Positions 42,700 through 52,150 of a stretch of DNA of 64,000 nt are shown in pieces (position 1 is the first letter of the stretch; each line of letters opens with the position of its first letter). Position numbers and translations under genes: made by a program. The notes beneath the pieces are model-generated. The model saw only the letters and a list, made by a program, of their open reading frames with translations. It did not search any database and was not told the origin of the DNA. Source of the DNA: Clostridium tertium (GTDB lineage: Bacteria; Bacillota; Clostridia; Clostridiales; Clostridiaceae); NCBI RefSeq assembly GCF_017873245.1, contig NZ_JAGGJY010000014.1, positions 47,307-111,306 on the forward strand, read 5' to 3'.

Positions 42700-44766
42700 A
42701 TGGACTTGTTTTGGAATAAAGAAAAGAAAAAAGATGATATAAAATACAAAAGAGGATTTACTTATCTAACTGTGTTTTTAGTAATATATTTACTTTTATT
42801 AACAGTGATTGCACCTAAGAGGCATAATCTTTCAGTTGGAGATATAGCAACTGTAGATATAAAAGCTCCTATTGATACTGTAGATGAAATTGCAACTAAG
42901 CAAAAAGAAGAAGAGGCTATGGCTAAAGCAAGAGAAGATAAGCAGTATATAGTTAAAAGTGAGGTAAAAGCTCAAGCAATTGAAAATGTTAATAAATTAT
43001 TTAATAAGATTGTATCTGAAAATTCTTCTAATAAGGAAGAAAAAGATAAGATAGCTGAAATAAAAAAAATTGAAGAATTTAATTTAACTGATGCTGAGTA
43101 TAAGATATTAGTTGAGTTAAAGGAAAAGACATCTGAGATACAACATTTGGTAGTAAATGTATTAGAAACAGTTTATAAGGAAGAAATAGAAGAAAATAAA
43201 TATGAAGATTTATTAGAAGCTAAGTCAATAGCAGATAGTCAATTGTCTAATAGTAATATAGATAGAGACTTAGAGGATGTTTTAAAGAATATATGCCATA
43301 TTCAAATTAATCCAAATAAATTTGTTGATAATGCAAAAATGGAAGAAGCAGTTAAAGAAGCTCAAAAAAGTGTTCCAAAAGAAATAATAAAGAAAAATCA
43401 AATAATAGTAAAAGAAGGGGAGCCAGTAACTGAAAGACAAATAGAAATTTTAAAAGAATTAGGTCTTTTAAATAATGGTACAACAAAGAGTTACTTATTC
43501 TCATTTATTTCTTTAGGAATATTAGTTGCTTTAGTATTATTTATTCAATATAGATATATATCTAAAGAAAAGCCTGAAGTATTTAATGACACTAAAATGA
43601 TCATACTTATAAGTAGTATAAATCTTATAATAATATTGATTTCAATGGGGTTAAATGTAATTTCTCCATATTTAATACCGTTAGTTTGTAGTGCTATGCT
43701 TATGACAATATTAATCGATTATAAGATATCCTTAGTTATAAATTTGTTAAATATAATATTTATAGCTATAATAGTTGGATTTAATCCATCAGTAGTTGTG
43801 TTATCAATATTAAGTGTTGTTCTTGGATCAACAGGTCTTAAAAAAGTTCAGCAAAGAAATGATATAATATATTCAACCATTTATATAACTGGAATACTAG
43901 CTTTATTATCATTTACTTTAGGTATGATTTCATCAAATAATATAAAAGAAATATTAATACAGACAGGATATACTGCAATAGGAATTTTACTTTCAGGAAT
44001 TTTAGCAGTTGGACTATTACCTTTCTTTGAATCGATATTTGATGTAGTTACTAATATAAAATTATTAGAATTATCAAATCCAAACCAACCATTAATGAAA
44101 AAACTATTAATGGAGGCGCCAGGAACATATCATCATAGTATGATGGTTGCTAATTTGGCAGAAGCTGCTGCAGAGGCTGTGGGAGGAAATCCAGTTGTAG
44201 CTAGAGTAGGTGCTTATTATCATGATATTGGAAAAACAAAAAGACCATACTTTTTTGGAGAAAATCAAATGGGAAAAGAAAATCCCCACGATAAGATAAC
44301 ACCTAATTTAAGTACATTAATTATATTATCACATACAAAAGATGGTTTAGAAATGGCTAGGGAGCATAAAATTCCTAAGGTAATTCAAGATATGATAGAA
44401 CAACATCATGGAACTACATTAGTTAAATATTTCTATTATAAACTTAAGAATTCATCAGATAAACCAGAGGAAATTAAGGAAGAGGATTTTAGATATCCAG
44501 GTCCAATTCCATCTTTTAAGGAATCAGGAATTTTGATGCTTTCAGATAGTGTGGAAGCTGCTGTAAGGTCAATTAATGAGCCTACAAAGGGGAAAATAGA
44601 AGAGATGGTAAATAATATAATAAATGATAAACTTAATTCTAGACAGCTTGTGAATTGTGATTTAACATTAAAAGATATAGAGACTATAAGAAAGACTTTT
44701 CTTAAGACATTAGATGGAATATATCATCATAGAATTGAATATCCAACTGAAAAGAAAGTGAAATAA
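42700..44766 (+). CDS. pgpH: 7TMR-HD cyclic di-AMP phosphodiesterase PgpH
   Basis: About 688 residues: an N-terminal membrane anchor (~20-38), an extracytoplasmic 7TMR-HDED domain (~40-265), seven membrane helices (~270-460) and a cytoplasmic HD domain. Its metal-binding residues lie in APGTYHHSMMVANLAEAA near residue 469 and ARVGAYYHDIGKTKRPYFF, with EQHHGTTLVKYFYYK later. PgpH hydrolyses cyclic di-AMP to pApA. The start could be GTG 42697, ATG 42700 or TTG 42706, all close to the SD AGAGGG. It is followed by a hairpin terminator, then ybeY. With the BusR-like gene at 4.8 kb it points to cyclic di-AMP signalling. Confidence 0.92.
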   Translation: MDLFWNKEKKKDDIKYKRGFTYLTVFLVIYLLLLTVIAPKRHNLSVGDIATVDIKAPIDTVDEIATKQKEEEAMAKAREDKQYIVKSEVKAQAIENVNKLFNKIVSENSSNKEEKDKIAEIKKIEEFNLTDAEYKILVELKEKTSEIQHLVVNVLETVYKEEIEENKYEDLLEAKSIADSQLSNSNIDRDLEDVLKNICHIQINPNKFVDNAKMEEAVKEAQKSVPKEIIKKNQIIVKEGEPVTERQIEILKELGLLNNGTTKSYLFSFISLGILVALVLFIQYRYISKEKPEVFNDTKMIILISSINLIIILISMGLNVISPYLIPLVCSAMLMTILIDYKISLVINLLNIIFIAIIVGFNPSVVVLSILSVVLGSTGLKKVQQRNDIIYSTIYITGILALLSFTLGMISSNNIKEILIQTGYTAIGILLSGILAVGLLPFFESIFDVVTNIKLLELSNPNQPLMKKLLMEAPGTYHHSMMVANLAEAAAEAVGGNPVVARVGAYYHDIGKTKRPYFFGENQMGKENPHDKITPNLSTLIILSHTKDGLEMAREHKIPKVIQDMIEQHHGTTLVKYFYYKLKNSSDKPEEIKEEDFRYPGPIPSFKESGILMLSDSVEAAVRSINEPTKGKIEEMVNNIINDKLNSRQLVNCDLTLKDIETIRKTFLKTLDGIYHHRIEYPTEKKVK

Positions 44767-44799
44767 CTAAGTAATTTAATTTTATAAGGGATTTGATAG

Positions 44800-44831
44800 G
44801 GGAGGGTATCATACCTTTCCCTTTAATTTTA
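44800..44831 (+). terminator. Hairpin terminator between pgpH and ybeY
   Basis: GGGAGGGTAT at 44800-44809 pairs with ATACCTTTCCC at 44811-44821 (one bulge, one wobble), then TTTAATTTT. Confidence 0.55.
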
Positions 44832-44854
44832 AAAAAATAATAAAGGAGATAAAA

Positions 44855-45355
44855 ATGTTATATACAGAAAACAGACAAGATAAGTTAGAGGTTACAGAAG
44901 ATTTTATAGAAAGATTAAGCAATGTATGTGATTTTGCATTGAAAGAAGAAGGGGTAGAATGTCAATATCAAATTTCTTTATTATTTGTTGATAATGAAGA
45001 AATAAGGGAAATAAATAATGAAACAAGAAATGTTGATAGAGCAACAGACGTGTTATCTTTTCCAATGTTAGATTTTGAAGATAAGAAAGTTTTTAATGAA
45101 ATGTATTTAAATTATGATTTTGATGAAACTTTCAAAGATGGAGATGAATTGATTTTAGGAGATATGGTTTTATCTTTGGAAAGAGCTTTAGAGCAAAGTG
45201 AGGAATATGGCCATTCATATGAAAGGGAAGTTAGCTATTTAGTAGTACATTCAATTCTTCATTTATTAGGTTATGATCATATGGAGGAAGATGACAAAAA
45301 AAGAATGAGAAAAAGAGAGGAAGAAATATTAAATAAATTGCAAATTAGAAGATAA
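44855..45355 (+). CDS. ybeY: Endoribonuclease YbeY
   Basis: A 166-residue zinc-dependent RNase of the UPF0054 family. The metal triad is in [20 protein letters not shown] near residue 128 (H-x3-H-x5-H). [12 protein letters not shown] near 61 is the second conserved block. YbeY matures 16S rRNA and takes part in ribosome quality control. SD AAAGGAG, ATG 44855. It heads ybeY-dgkA-era-recO. Confidence 0.95.
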   Translation: MLYTENRQDKLEVTEDFIERLSNVCDFALKEEGVECQYQISLLFVDNEEIREINNETRNVDRATDVLSFPMLDFEDKKVFNEMYLNYDFDETFKDGDELILGDMVLSLERALEQSEEYGHSYEREVSYLVVHSILHLLGYDHMEEDDKKRMRKREEEILNKLQIRR

Positions 45356-45376
45356 TACTATAAGTGGGGGGAGCTT

Positions 45377-46078
45377 ATGAAAATAAAGAAGATGGTGGAG
45401 AGTTTTAACTATGCAATAAATGGGATTATAGAAACTGTGAGAACACAGAGAAATATGAAAATTCATATATTTGCAGCATTATGCGTGCTGTTAGCATGTT
45501 TTTTATTCGATGTATCAAAGATAGAGTTTCTTATTTTAGCAATCACAATCACATTAGTACTTGGAGCTGAAATAATTAATACAGCAATAGAAGCAACTAT
45601 AGATATGTCTACAAATCATTATCATCCTTTAGCCAAAATAGCAAAGAATGCATCAGCAGGAGCCGTATTAGTTACAGCTGTAAATGCATTACTTGTAGGA
45701 TATATAATATTTTGGGATAAGATATCTAATTTGTCTTATAATGTAATACACAAGGTAAAAGAATCAGAACCTTATATGATATTTATAGCATTAGTATTTG
45801 TCGTTTTAGCTACTTTAATAATAAAGTCTATTTTTGGAGAAGGAACGCCATTAAGAGGAGGAATGCCTAGCGGGCATAGTGCTCTTTCGTTTTCAATAGC
45901 AACAGCAATTTCGTTAATAACAGAAGAACCCATATGTATAGTATTAAGTTATTTAATGGCATTAATAACAGCGCAAAGTAGAGTAGATTCTAATGTGCAC
46001 TCTATTTGGGAGGTTATTGTGGGTGCTCTATTTGGAACTTTATTAACATTATTGATATTTGTTATATTTAAGATATAA
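45377..46078 (+). CDS. dgkA: DgkA-type lipid kinase fused to a PAP2 phosphatase
   Basis: This 233-residue protein has two membrane modules. Residues ~1-120 are a DgkA-like kinase (FNYAINGIIETVRTQRNMKIH and LGAEIINTAIEATIDM), which in Gram-positives phosphorylates undecaprenol. Residues ~130-233 are a PAP2-type phosphatase with GMPSGHSALSFSIA near 165 and SRVDSNVHSIWEVIVG near 198. Kinase and phosphatase in one chain could set the undecaprenol/undecaprenyl-phosphate balance for wall synthesis. The fusion is known from clostridia. SD GGGGGGAG. The cytidine deaminase gene that often follows is absent. Confidence 0.9.
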   Translation: MKIKKMVESFNYAINGIIETVRTQRNMKIHIFAALCVLLACFLFDVSKIEFLILAITITLVLGAEIINTAIEATIDMSTNHYHPLAKIAKNASAGAVLVTAVNALLVGYIIFWDKISNLSYNVIHKVKESEPYMIFIALVFVVLATLIIKSIFGEGTPLRGGMPSGHSALSFSIATAISLITEEPICIVLSYLMALITAQSRVDSNVHSIWEVIVGALFGTLLTLLIFVIFKI

Positions 46079-46137
46079 TATAGTATCTTGGTACTTTTAT
46101 AAATCTTACTAACAATGCTTTAATTTTGAAAAAGTAA

Positions 46138-46146
46138 TGATATAAT
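46138..46146 (+). promoter_or_regulatory. Extended -10 promoter upstream of era
   Basis: TGATATAAT at 46138-46146 is a perfect extended -10; the -35 region (near 46118) is poor. Confidence 0.45.
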
Positions 46147-46271
46147 AAAAGATACAATAATTTTGAAATTAAAAAGACAAAATAATAAAAATAAGGATAA
46201 GTATCTAATTAAAACTTTTAAAAATAATGCTAGAAGCATTAGCTAAAAGATTTAGATAATTAGGAGGAAAA

Positions 46272-47162
46272 ATGTTTAAATCAGGATTTGTAACAATAGT
46301 AGGTAGGCCAAATGTAGGGAAATCAACTTTATTAAATCATATAATGGGAGAAAAGCTATCAATAGTATCAAATAAACCCCAAACTACTAGAAATAATATA
46401 CAAACAATATTAACAGGAAAAGATCATCAGTTAGTATTTGTAGATACACCAGGAATACACAAACCTAAACATAAATTAGGAGAATACATGGTTAACTCGG
46501 CAAAAGATTCTATAAAAGAAGTAGATCTTGTATTATTCTTAATAAATCCTGAAGAGGAAGTAGGAAGAGGAGACAAATTTATAATAGAGACTTTGAAGAA
46601 CCAAAAAGCTCCTGTGTTTTTAGTAGTAAATAAAATTGATGAATTTACTCAAGAGAGAGTTGCAAAAACTCTTCAAATGTATTCATCAGAATTAGAGTTC
46701 AAAGAAATAATTCCTATTTCAGCACTTAGAGGAAAGAATGTTGATAAATTAGTTGAATTGATGATTGAAACAATGCCAGAAGGACCTAAATATTATCCAG
46801 ATGATATGATAACAGACGTACAAGAGAGATTTGTTGTATCAGAGATAGTAAGGGAAAAGGCTTTAAGAACATTAAGAGAAGAAATACCACATGGAATTGC
46901 AGTTGATATAATTCAAATGAAACAAAGTCCAAGTGGAACATGGCACATTGAAGTAGATATGCTTTGTGAGAAGGATTCACATAAAGGAATAATTATAGGG
47001 AAAAATGGTCAATGTCTAAAGAAAATAGGTGAAAGTGCAAGATATGAAATAGAAAAATTCTTAGGTGCTAAGGTTAATCTAAAAATTTGGGTAAAGGTTA
47101 GAAAAGAGTGGAGAGATAATCAAAACCTATTAAAAGAGCTAGGGTATAAAAAGGTTAAATAA
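46272..47162 (+). CDS. era: GTPase Era
   Basis: A 296-residue protein with an N-terminal GTPase domain (G1 GRPNVGKST near residue 11, G3 [11 protein letters not shown]4 VNKIDEF) and a C-terminal KH domain ([20 protein letters not shown]). Era binds 16S rRNA near the anti-SD and assists 30S assembly, in keeping with nearby ybeY. SD TAGGAGG, ATG 46272. Full length, upstream of recO. Confidence 0.97.
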   Translation: MFKSGFVTIVGRPNVGKSTLLNHIMGEKLSIVSNKPQTTRNNIQTILTGKDHQLVFVDTPGIHKPKHKLGEYMVNSAKDSIKEVDLVLFLINPEEEVGRGDKFIIETLKNQKAPVFLVVNKIDEFTQERVAKTLQMYSSELEFKEIIPISALRGKNVDKLVELMIETMPEGPKYYPDDMITDVQERFVVSEIVREKALRTLREEIPHGIAVDIIQMKQSPSGTWHIEVDMLCEKDSHKGIIIGKNGQCLKKIGESARYEIEKFLGAKVNLKIWVKVRKEWRDNQNLLKELGYKKVK

Positions 47163-47171
47163 AATAAGGGG

Positions 47172-47921
47172 ATGGTGTTTCTGTCACTACATAAGGTAAA
47201 TGCGGTAGTTATAAAGACTAAAGAATTTAAAGAAAATGATAAACTAGTATGGTTATACACAAATAACTTGGGAAAAATAACAGCTATAGCAAAAGGAGCA
47301 AGAAAAAGTAAGAGTAAGCTTTTATCTCTTACTTTGCCTCTATGCTACGGAGAGTATGTTTTATTTAAAGGGAAAAGTTTATTTAATCTTCAAGAAGGTA
47401 AAATAACAAATTCTTTTCAAGGCTTATTGGATAACTTAGATAAATTAACTTACTCATCCTATATATGTGAATTAATAGATATATGTGTAGAAGAGGGAGA
47501 AGTAAATGAGGGGCTATTTAAAGATTTTCTAACTTGTATGTATTTACTTAATACAGATGCATTAGATTATGAAATGCTTATTAGATCCTTTGAACTTAGA
47601 TTATTAAAAGCAACTGGGTATGGATTAAACTTAGAAAGTTGTGTAAGTTGTAGAAAAAAAATATCGGTATCTAATTATATATCTTTATCACATTATGGTG
47701 GAGTTTGTGAAGAATGTTCAAGAGAATATGGAATTTATATTTCAAAGCCTGCATATAATGCTATAAGATTTTTAATGAGGACTCCTATGGATAAGATATA
47801 CAAACTAAATATTAATGCGGATGTAAAGAGAGATATAAGTAAGGTTACGACATTTATTATATCCTCAAACTATTCTAAAAAGCCAAAAAGCTTAGAAATG
47901 TTAAATTATATAAAGGAGTGA
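47172..47921 (+). CDS. recO: DNA repair protein RecO
   Basis: A 249-residue protein with an N-terminal OB fold (VNAVVIKTKEFKENDKLVWLYT), a helical middle and a zinc-binding site with CVSCRK near residue 157 and CEECSREYG near 182. RecO loads RecA onto SSB-coated DNA and anneals strands. The start is uncertain: ATG 47172 almost touches the SD AAGGGG, GTG 47175 is spaced better. It lies 9 nt after era and 6 nt before the DUF4342 gene. Confidence 0.94.
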   Translation: MVFLSLHKVNAVVIKTKEFKENDKLVWLYTNNLGKITAIAKGARKSKSKLLSLTLPLCYGEYVLFKGKSLFNLQEGKITNSFQGLLDNLDKLTYSSYICELIDICVEEGEVNEGLFKDFLTCMYLLNTDALDYEMLIRSFELRLLKATGYGLNLESCVSCRKKISVSNYISLSHYGGVCEECSREYGIYISKPAYNAIRFLMRTPMDKIYKLNINADVKRDISKVTTFIISSNYSKKPKSLEMLNYIKE

Positions 47922-47927
47922 ATAGAT

Positions 47928-48548
47928 ATGGAAATAAATTTAGAAAAGGTAGATCAAGTTAAAGAGAGAACTGGTGTAAGCTATGCAGAGGCAAAATATG
48001 CCCTTGAAGTAAGTAATGGAGACGTACTAGAAGCAATAATATATATTGAAGGCACAAAGGGAATTAAGCAAGACCATATAGAAGATAGCCAAGAGAAAGA
48101 AAAGTATGAAACTATAGATGAGCTTAAGAAATGGTTAAAAGACTTAATAAATAAGGGAAATGTTACTAGGATTAAAGTTAGTAAGGATGGTAAAGAACTT
48201 GTAGACGTTCCTGTTAATGCAGGGATAGCAGCTGGGGTAATTGCTGTCATTATTCCGCCTATATTAGCTTTTGTTGTTATTGCAGCAGTGGTAACTCAAA
48301 TAACTATAGAAATAACTAAAGCAGATGGTAGTGTCGAAGTTGTTAATAAATATATAAGTAAGGCTGCTAATGATATAAAGGATGCTGCTACAGATGTTGC
48401 TTATATGTTTAAAGATAAAGTAAGCGAAGTTAAAAATGAAAAATTTAAGGGCAATGACAATAATAATGAGAAAACAAAATCTGATAAAAATGAGCAAGTA
48501 GATGAAAATGTATTTACATATACTGTGAATTTTGAAGATGAGGACTAA
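47928..48548 (+). CDS. DUF4342 protein with N-terminal UBA-like domain
   Basis: A 206-residue protein. Residues 1-41 (VDQVKERTGVSYAEAKYALE ... VLEAIIYIE) look like a UBA/EF-Ts-type helical domain. Residues ~65-125 match DUF4342, with a hydrophobic segment (GIAAGVIAVIIPPILAFVVI, ~98-117) that may insert in the membrane. The C-terminal 50 residues are charged and Asn-rich. Function is unknown. SD AAGGAGTGA; it is in line with recO and probably co-transcribed. Confidence 0.75.
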   Translation: MEINLEKVDQVKERTGVSYAEAKYALEVSNGDVLEAIIYIEGTKGIKQDHIEDSQEKEKYETIDELKKWLKDLINKGNVTRIKVSKDGKELVDVPVNAGIAAGVIAVIIPPILAFVVIAAVVTQITIEITKADGSVEVVNKYISKAANDIKDAATDVAYMFKDKVSEVKNEKFKGNDNNNEKTKSDKNEQVDENVFTYTVNFEDED

Positions 48549-48601
48549 ATTAAAGCAAAATTGAGATAAACAGGAGATACAGCAGAATAAAATAAACAGA
48601 A

Positions 48602-48728
48602 AAGGAATATTCAGCTAATATGACTGATTTTTCAGAAAATTAAGTATAGTCAAACTTTTAGAAAATGTTATAATTAGATTGTAAATATCAAACTAATCAA
48701 ACAAATCTAAATTATCTGAATATTCCTT
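48602..48728. repeat. 13-bp inverted repeat enclosing the promoter of the CcpN-like gene
   Basis: AAGGAATATTCAG at 48602-48614 is the exact reverse complement of 48716-48728. Between them lie an extended -10 promoter (TGTTATAAT at 48666-48674) and a nested TTAGATT/AATCTAA stem. The arms could be two operator sites or a long-range RNA stem in the leader. Confidence 0.5.
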
Positions 48729-48752
48729 GAAAATGCAGAAAGAGGGATAAAT

Positions 48753-49391
48753 TTGAAGTTATCACAAAGGCAAGAGGAAATTATAAGGATAGTAAAAGAA
48801 GGACAGCCTGTTACAAGCGAAGCCTTAGCAGAGCATCTTGGTGTAACTAGAGCAGCATTAAGAGCAGATTTAGCTATTTTAACCATGATAGGGATACTTG
48901 ATGCTAGACCTAAGGTTGGTTATGTATATTTAGGAGAGGCACAAAATACTAGAATTTTAGAAAATATTTCTAAGGTTTTAGTTGGAGAAATTATGTCTAA
49001 ACCGGTTACAGTAAGTGAGGAAACTACAGTGTATGATGCAATCGTATTCTTATTCTTAAATGATGTAGGTACATTGTTTGTAGAAAGTAACGGAGTGCTT
49101 GTAGGTGCAGTTTCTAGAAAAGATTTCTTAAAAAATGCTATAGGGGGAACTGATATTCATAAAGTTCCTATTGGGGTTATAATGACTAGAATGCCAAATA
49201 TCATATGTGGATATGCGGAAGATAGTGCTTATAGCTTAGCAAAGAAAATTATTGAGCATGAGATTGATAGTATTCCAATAGTAGAAAAGATAGAAACAAC
49301 AGCTAATGAAAAAAATCAATTTAAAATAATTGGAAAGATATCAAAAACTAACATAACAAAGCTTTTTGTTAAGCTTGGAGAAGGCAATTAA
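48753..49391 (+). CDS. ccpN: CcpN/YqzB-like HTH-CBS transcriptional regulator
   Basis: This 212-residue protein has an N-terminal HTH (SQRQEEIIRIVKEGQPVTSE ... GVTRAALRADLAIL) and two CBS domains (~80-205; VGEIMSKPVTVSEETTVYDA and KVPIGVIMTRMP). This is the CcpN architecture. In Bacillus CcpN represses gluconeogenic genes and its CBS pair senses nucleotides. The next gene is ppdK, which fits a role in the pyruvate/PEP switch. TTG 48753 follows the SD AGAGGGA. The usual partner yqfL, which encodes the PPDK regulatory kinase/phosphorylase, is not adjacent. Confidence 0.85.
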   Translation: MKLSQRQEEIIRIVKEGQPVTSEALAEHLGVTRAALRADLAILTMIGILDARPKVGYVYLGEAQNTRILENISKVLVGEIMSKPVTVSEETTVYDAIVFLFLNDVGTLFVESNGVLVGAVSRKDFLKNAIGGTDIHKVPIGVIMTRMPNIICGYAEDSAYSLAKKIIEHEIDSIPIVEKIETTANEKNQFKIIGKISKTNITKLFVKLGEGN

Positions 49392-49483
49392 GAGAAGACT
49401 ATGGGTAATTTATTTAGGGTAACTACAGTGCAAAAGTACTGTTAGTAAATATATTCAATTTGATTGAACGGAGGAGTATTGAG

Positions 49484-52114
49484 ATGGAGAAAAAGAAGTA
49501 CGTTTACCTTTTTAGTGAAGGCAATGGTTCAATGAAGAACCTTCTAGGAGGTAAAGGGGCAAATTTATCAGAAATGATTCTACTAGGAATTCCAGTACCA
49601 CAAGGATTCACAGTTACAACAGAGGCTTGTAATAAGTATTACGAGGATGGAAAAATAATCGCAGAAGAAGTTATTGAAGAAATTCACGAAAAAATTACAG
49701 AACTAGAAAAACTAACAGGAAAAGAGTTTGGGAGTTTAACAAAACCATTATTAGTATCTGTAAGATCAGGTGCAAGAGTATCAATGCCAGGTATGATGGA
49801 TACAGTATTAAATCTTGGATTAAATGATCAATCAGTAGTTGCAATGGCTGATTTAACTAATAACCCAAGATTTGCATATGATTCATATAGAAGATTCATT
49901 CAAATGTTCTCAGATGTTGTTATGGGGATTGAAAAGAGATTATTTGAAAATCTAATAGATGAGATAAAAGAAGAAAAGGGTGTTGAAGTTGACACCGATT
50001 TAACAGCTGATGATTTAAAAGTATTAGTTGGAAGATATAAAGAGCTTTATAAAAAAGAAATGGGAGAAGAGTTCCCACAAGATCCAAAAACTCAATTAAT
50101 TGAATCTATTACAGCAGTATTTAGATCATGGGATAATCCAAGAGCAATAGTTTATAGAAGATTAAACGATATTCCAGGGGAATGGGGTACAGCAGTTAAC
50201 GTACAAGAAATGGTATTCGGTAATAAAGGAGAAACTTCAGGTACAGGAGTTGTATTCTCAAGAGACCCAGCTACTGGAGAAAATAAAATATATGGTGAAT
50301 ACTTAATGAATGCACAAGGTGAAGACGTTGTTGCAGGTATAAGAACACCACTTCCAATAGCAAAATTAGAAGAGCAAAATCCAGTTATATATAAACAATT
50401 TACTGATATAGTTCATACATTAGAAAATCACTATAAAGATATGCAAGATATGGAAATAACTATAGAAGAAGGAAAGCTATATTTCTTACAAACTAGAAAT
50501 GGTAAGAGAACAGCTCAAGCAGCTTTAAAGATAGCTGTTGATTTAGTTGAAGAAGGAATGTTAACTAAAGAACAAGCAATATTAAAGGTTGAGCCAAATC
50601 AATTAGATTCTCTACTTCACCCAGCTTTCCATACAGGAGATTTAAAGAAGGCTACACCAATTGCTAAAGGACTTCCTGCATCACCTGGAGCTGCTTGTGG
50701 TAAAATAGCTTTTACAGCTGAAGAAGCTAAAGAAAGAAAAGAAAAAGGTGAAAATGTTGTTTTAGTTAGACTAGAAACTTCACCTGAAGATATAGAAGGT
50801 ATGATAGCAGCAGAAGGTATATTAACTGTTAGAGGCGGTATGACATCTCATGCAGCTGTTGTTGCTAGGGGAATGGGAACTTGCTGTGTTGCAGGATGTG
50901 GAGCTTTAAAAGTTAATGAAGAAGCTAAGACTTTAGAAGTTGATGGAAAAGTTTATACTGATAATGATTTTATTTCAATAGATGGTTCAACAGGAAATAT
51001 ATATGGAGAAGCTGTTAAGACAGTTACACCAGAAATATCAGGACATTTTGCTACATTTATGGGATGGGCAGATGAAATTAGAAAATTAAAGGTTAGAACT
51101 AATGCTGATACTCCAAGAGATACAAAACAAGCAGTAGAATTTGGAGCAGAAGGTATAGGTTTATGTAGAACTGAGCATATGTTCTTTGCAGAAGATAGAA
51201 TAATGGCAGTTAGAGAAATGATAGTTGCTAAGAATGAAGAGCAAAGAAGAAAAGCTCTTGAAAAAATACTTCCAATGCAAAGAGAAGACTTTGTTGGAAT
51301 ATATGAAGCTTTAGGCGGAATGCCAGCTACTATAAGATTCTTGGATCCACCACTACATGAGTTCTTACCACATAATGATGAGGATATTCATGAATTAGCT
51401 AAAGAGTTAGATATAACTTTTGAAGAATTAAAGGCTACTGTTAATGAATTACATGAATTTAATCCAATGATGGGACATAGAGGATGTAGATTAGCAGTTT
51501 CTTATCCAGAAATAGCTGAAATGCAAACTAGAGCTGTAATTGAGGCAGCAATAGAAGTGAAAAATGCTAAAGGATTTGACATAGTTCCAGAAATAATGAT
51601 TCCGCTTATTGGAGAAATAAAAGAATTAAAATATGTTAAAGATATAGTTGTTAAAACAGCACAAGAAGTTATGGCAGAAAAGGGTGTTGAATTAGAGTAT
51701 AAAGTTGGTACTATGATAGAAATACCAAGAGCTGCGTTAACTGCAGATACAATTGCTAAGGAAGCAGAGTTCTTCTCATTTGGAACAAATGATTTAACTC
51801 AAATGACATTTGGATTCTCAAGAGATGATGCTGCTAAATTCTTAAAAGATTACTATGAAAAGAAAATCTACGAACAAGATCCATTTGCTAAGTTAGATCA
51901 AACTGGAGTTGGTGAATTAGTTAAGATAGCAGTAGAAAAAGGTAGATTAACTAGACCAAATATTAAGCTTGGAATATGTGGAGAACATGGTGGAGATCCA
52001 TCATCAGTAGAGTTCTGTCATAATATTGGATTAGATTATGTATCATGCTCACCATTTAGAGTTCCATTAGCAAGACTAGCTGCTGCACAAGCACAAGTTA
52101 GAAATAAAAGATAA
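49484..52114 (+). CDS. ppdK: Pyruvate, phosphate dikinase
   Basis: About 876 residues. The N-terminal ATP-grasp part contains GGKGANLSEMILLGIPVPQG and SVRSGARVSMPGMMDTVLNLG. The central phosphohistidine domain has GGMTSHAAVVARGMGTCCVAG with the catalytic His near 452, and the C-terminal PEP-binding barrel ends LGICGEHGGDPSSVEF with the catalytic Cys. It interconverts pyruvate, ATP and Pi with PEP, AMP and PPi. ATG 49484 follows the SD CGGAGGAG; the TTG at 49460 lies upstream of that SD. A small TTCAAT-TTG-ATTGAA hairpin at 49454 precedes the RBS. A bidirectional terminator follows. Confidence 0.96.
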   Translation: MEKKKYVYLFSEGNGSMKNLLGGKGANLSEMILLGIPVPQGFTVTTEACNKYYEDGKIIAEEVIEEIHEKITELEKLTGKEFGSLTKPLLVSVRSGARVSMPGMMDTVLNLGLNDQSVVAMADLTNNPRFAYDSYRRFIQMFSDVVMGIEKRLFENLIDEIKEEKGVEVDTDLTADDLKVLVGRYKELYKKEMGEEFPQDPKTQLIESITAVFRSWDNPRAIVYRRLNDIPGEWGTAVNVQEMVFGNKGETSGTGVVFSRDPATGENKIYGEYLMNAQGEDVVAGIRTPLPIAKLEEQNPVIYKQFTDIVHTLENHYKDMQDMEITIEEGKLYFLQTRNGKRTAQAALKIAVDLVEEGMLTKEQAILKVEPNQLDSLLHPAFHTGDLKKATPIAKGLPASPGAACGKIAFTAEEAKERKEKGENVVLVRLETSPEDIEGMIAAEGILTVRGGMTSHAAVVARGMGTCCVAGCGALKVNEEAKTLEVDGKVYTDNDFISIDGSTGNIYGEAVKTVTPEISGHFATFMGWADEIRKLKVRTNADTPRDTKQAVEFGAEGIGLCRTEHMFFAEDRIMAVREMIVAKNEEQRRKALEKILPMQREDFVGIYEALGGMPATIRFLDPPLHEFLPHNDEDIHELAKELDITFEELKATVNELHEFNPMMGHRGCRLAVSYPEIAEMQTRAVIEAAIEVKNAKGFDIVPEIMIPLIGEIKELKYVKDIVVKTAQEVMAEKGVELEYKVGTMIEIPRAALTADTIAKEAEFFSFGTNDLTQMTFGFSRDDAAKFLKDYYEKKIYEQDPFAKLDQTGVGELVKIAVEKGRLTRPNIKLGICGEHGGDPSSVEFCHNIGLDYVSCSPFRVPLARLAAAQAQVRNKR

Positions 52115-52120
52115 TTTATA

Positions 52121-52150
52121 AAAAGAGGAGGTGTTAAACCTCCTCTTTAA
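52121..52150. terminator. Bidirectional terminator between ppdK and the CotS-like gene
   Basis: AAAGAGGAGGT at 52122-52132 pairs with ACCTCCTCTTT at 52138-52148; convergent genes end here. Confidence 0.88.

Noticed and set aside
49392..49483. Riboswitch or attenuator before ppdK
   Set aside because: Only small stems (ACAGT/ACTGT, TTCAAT/ATTGAA) are visible, with no terminator and no known riboswitch core.
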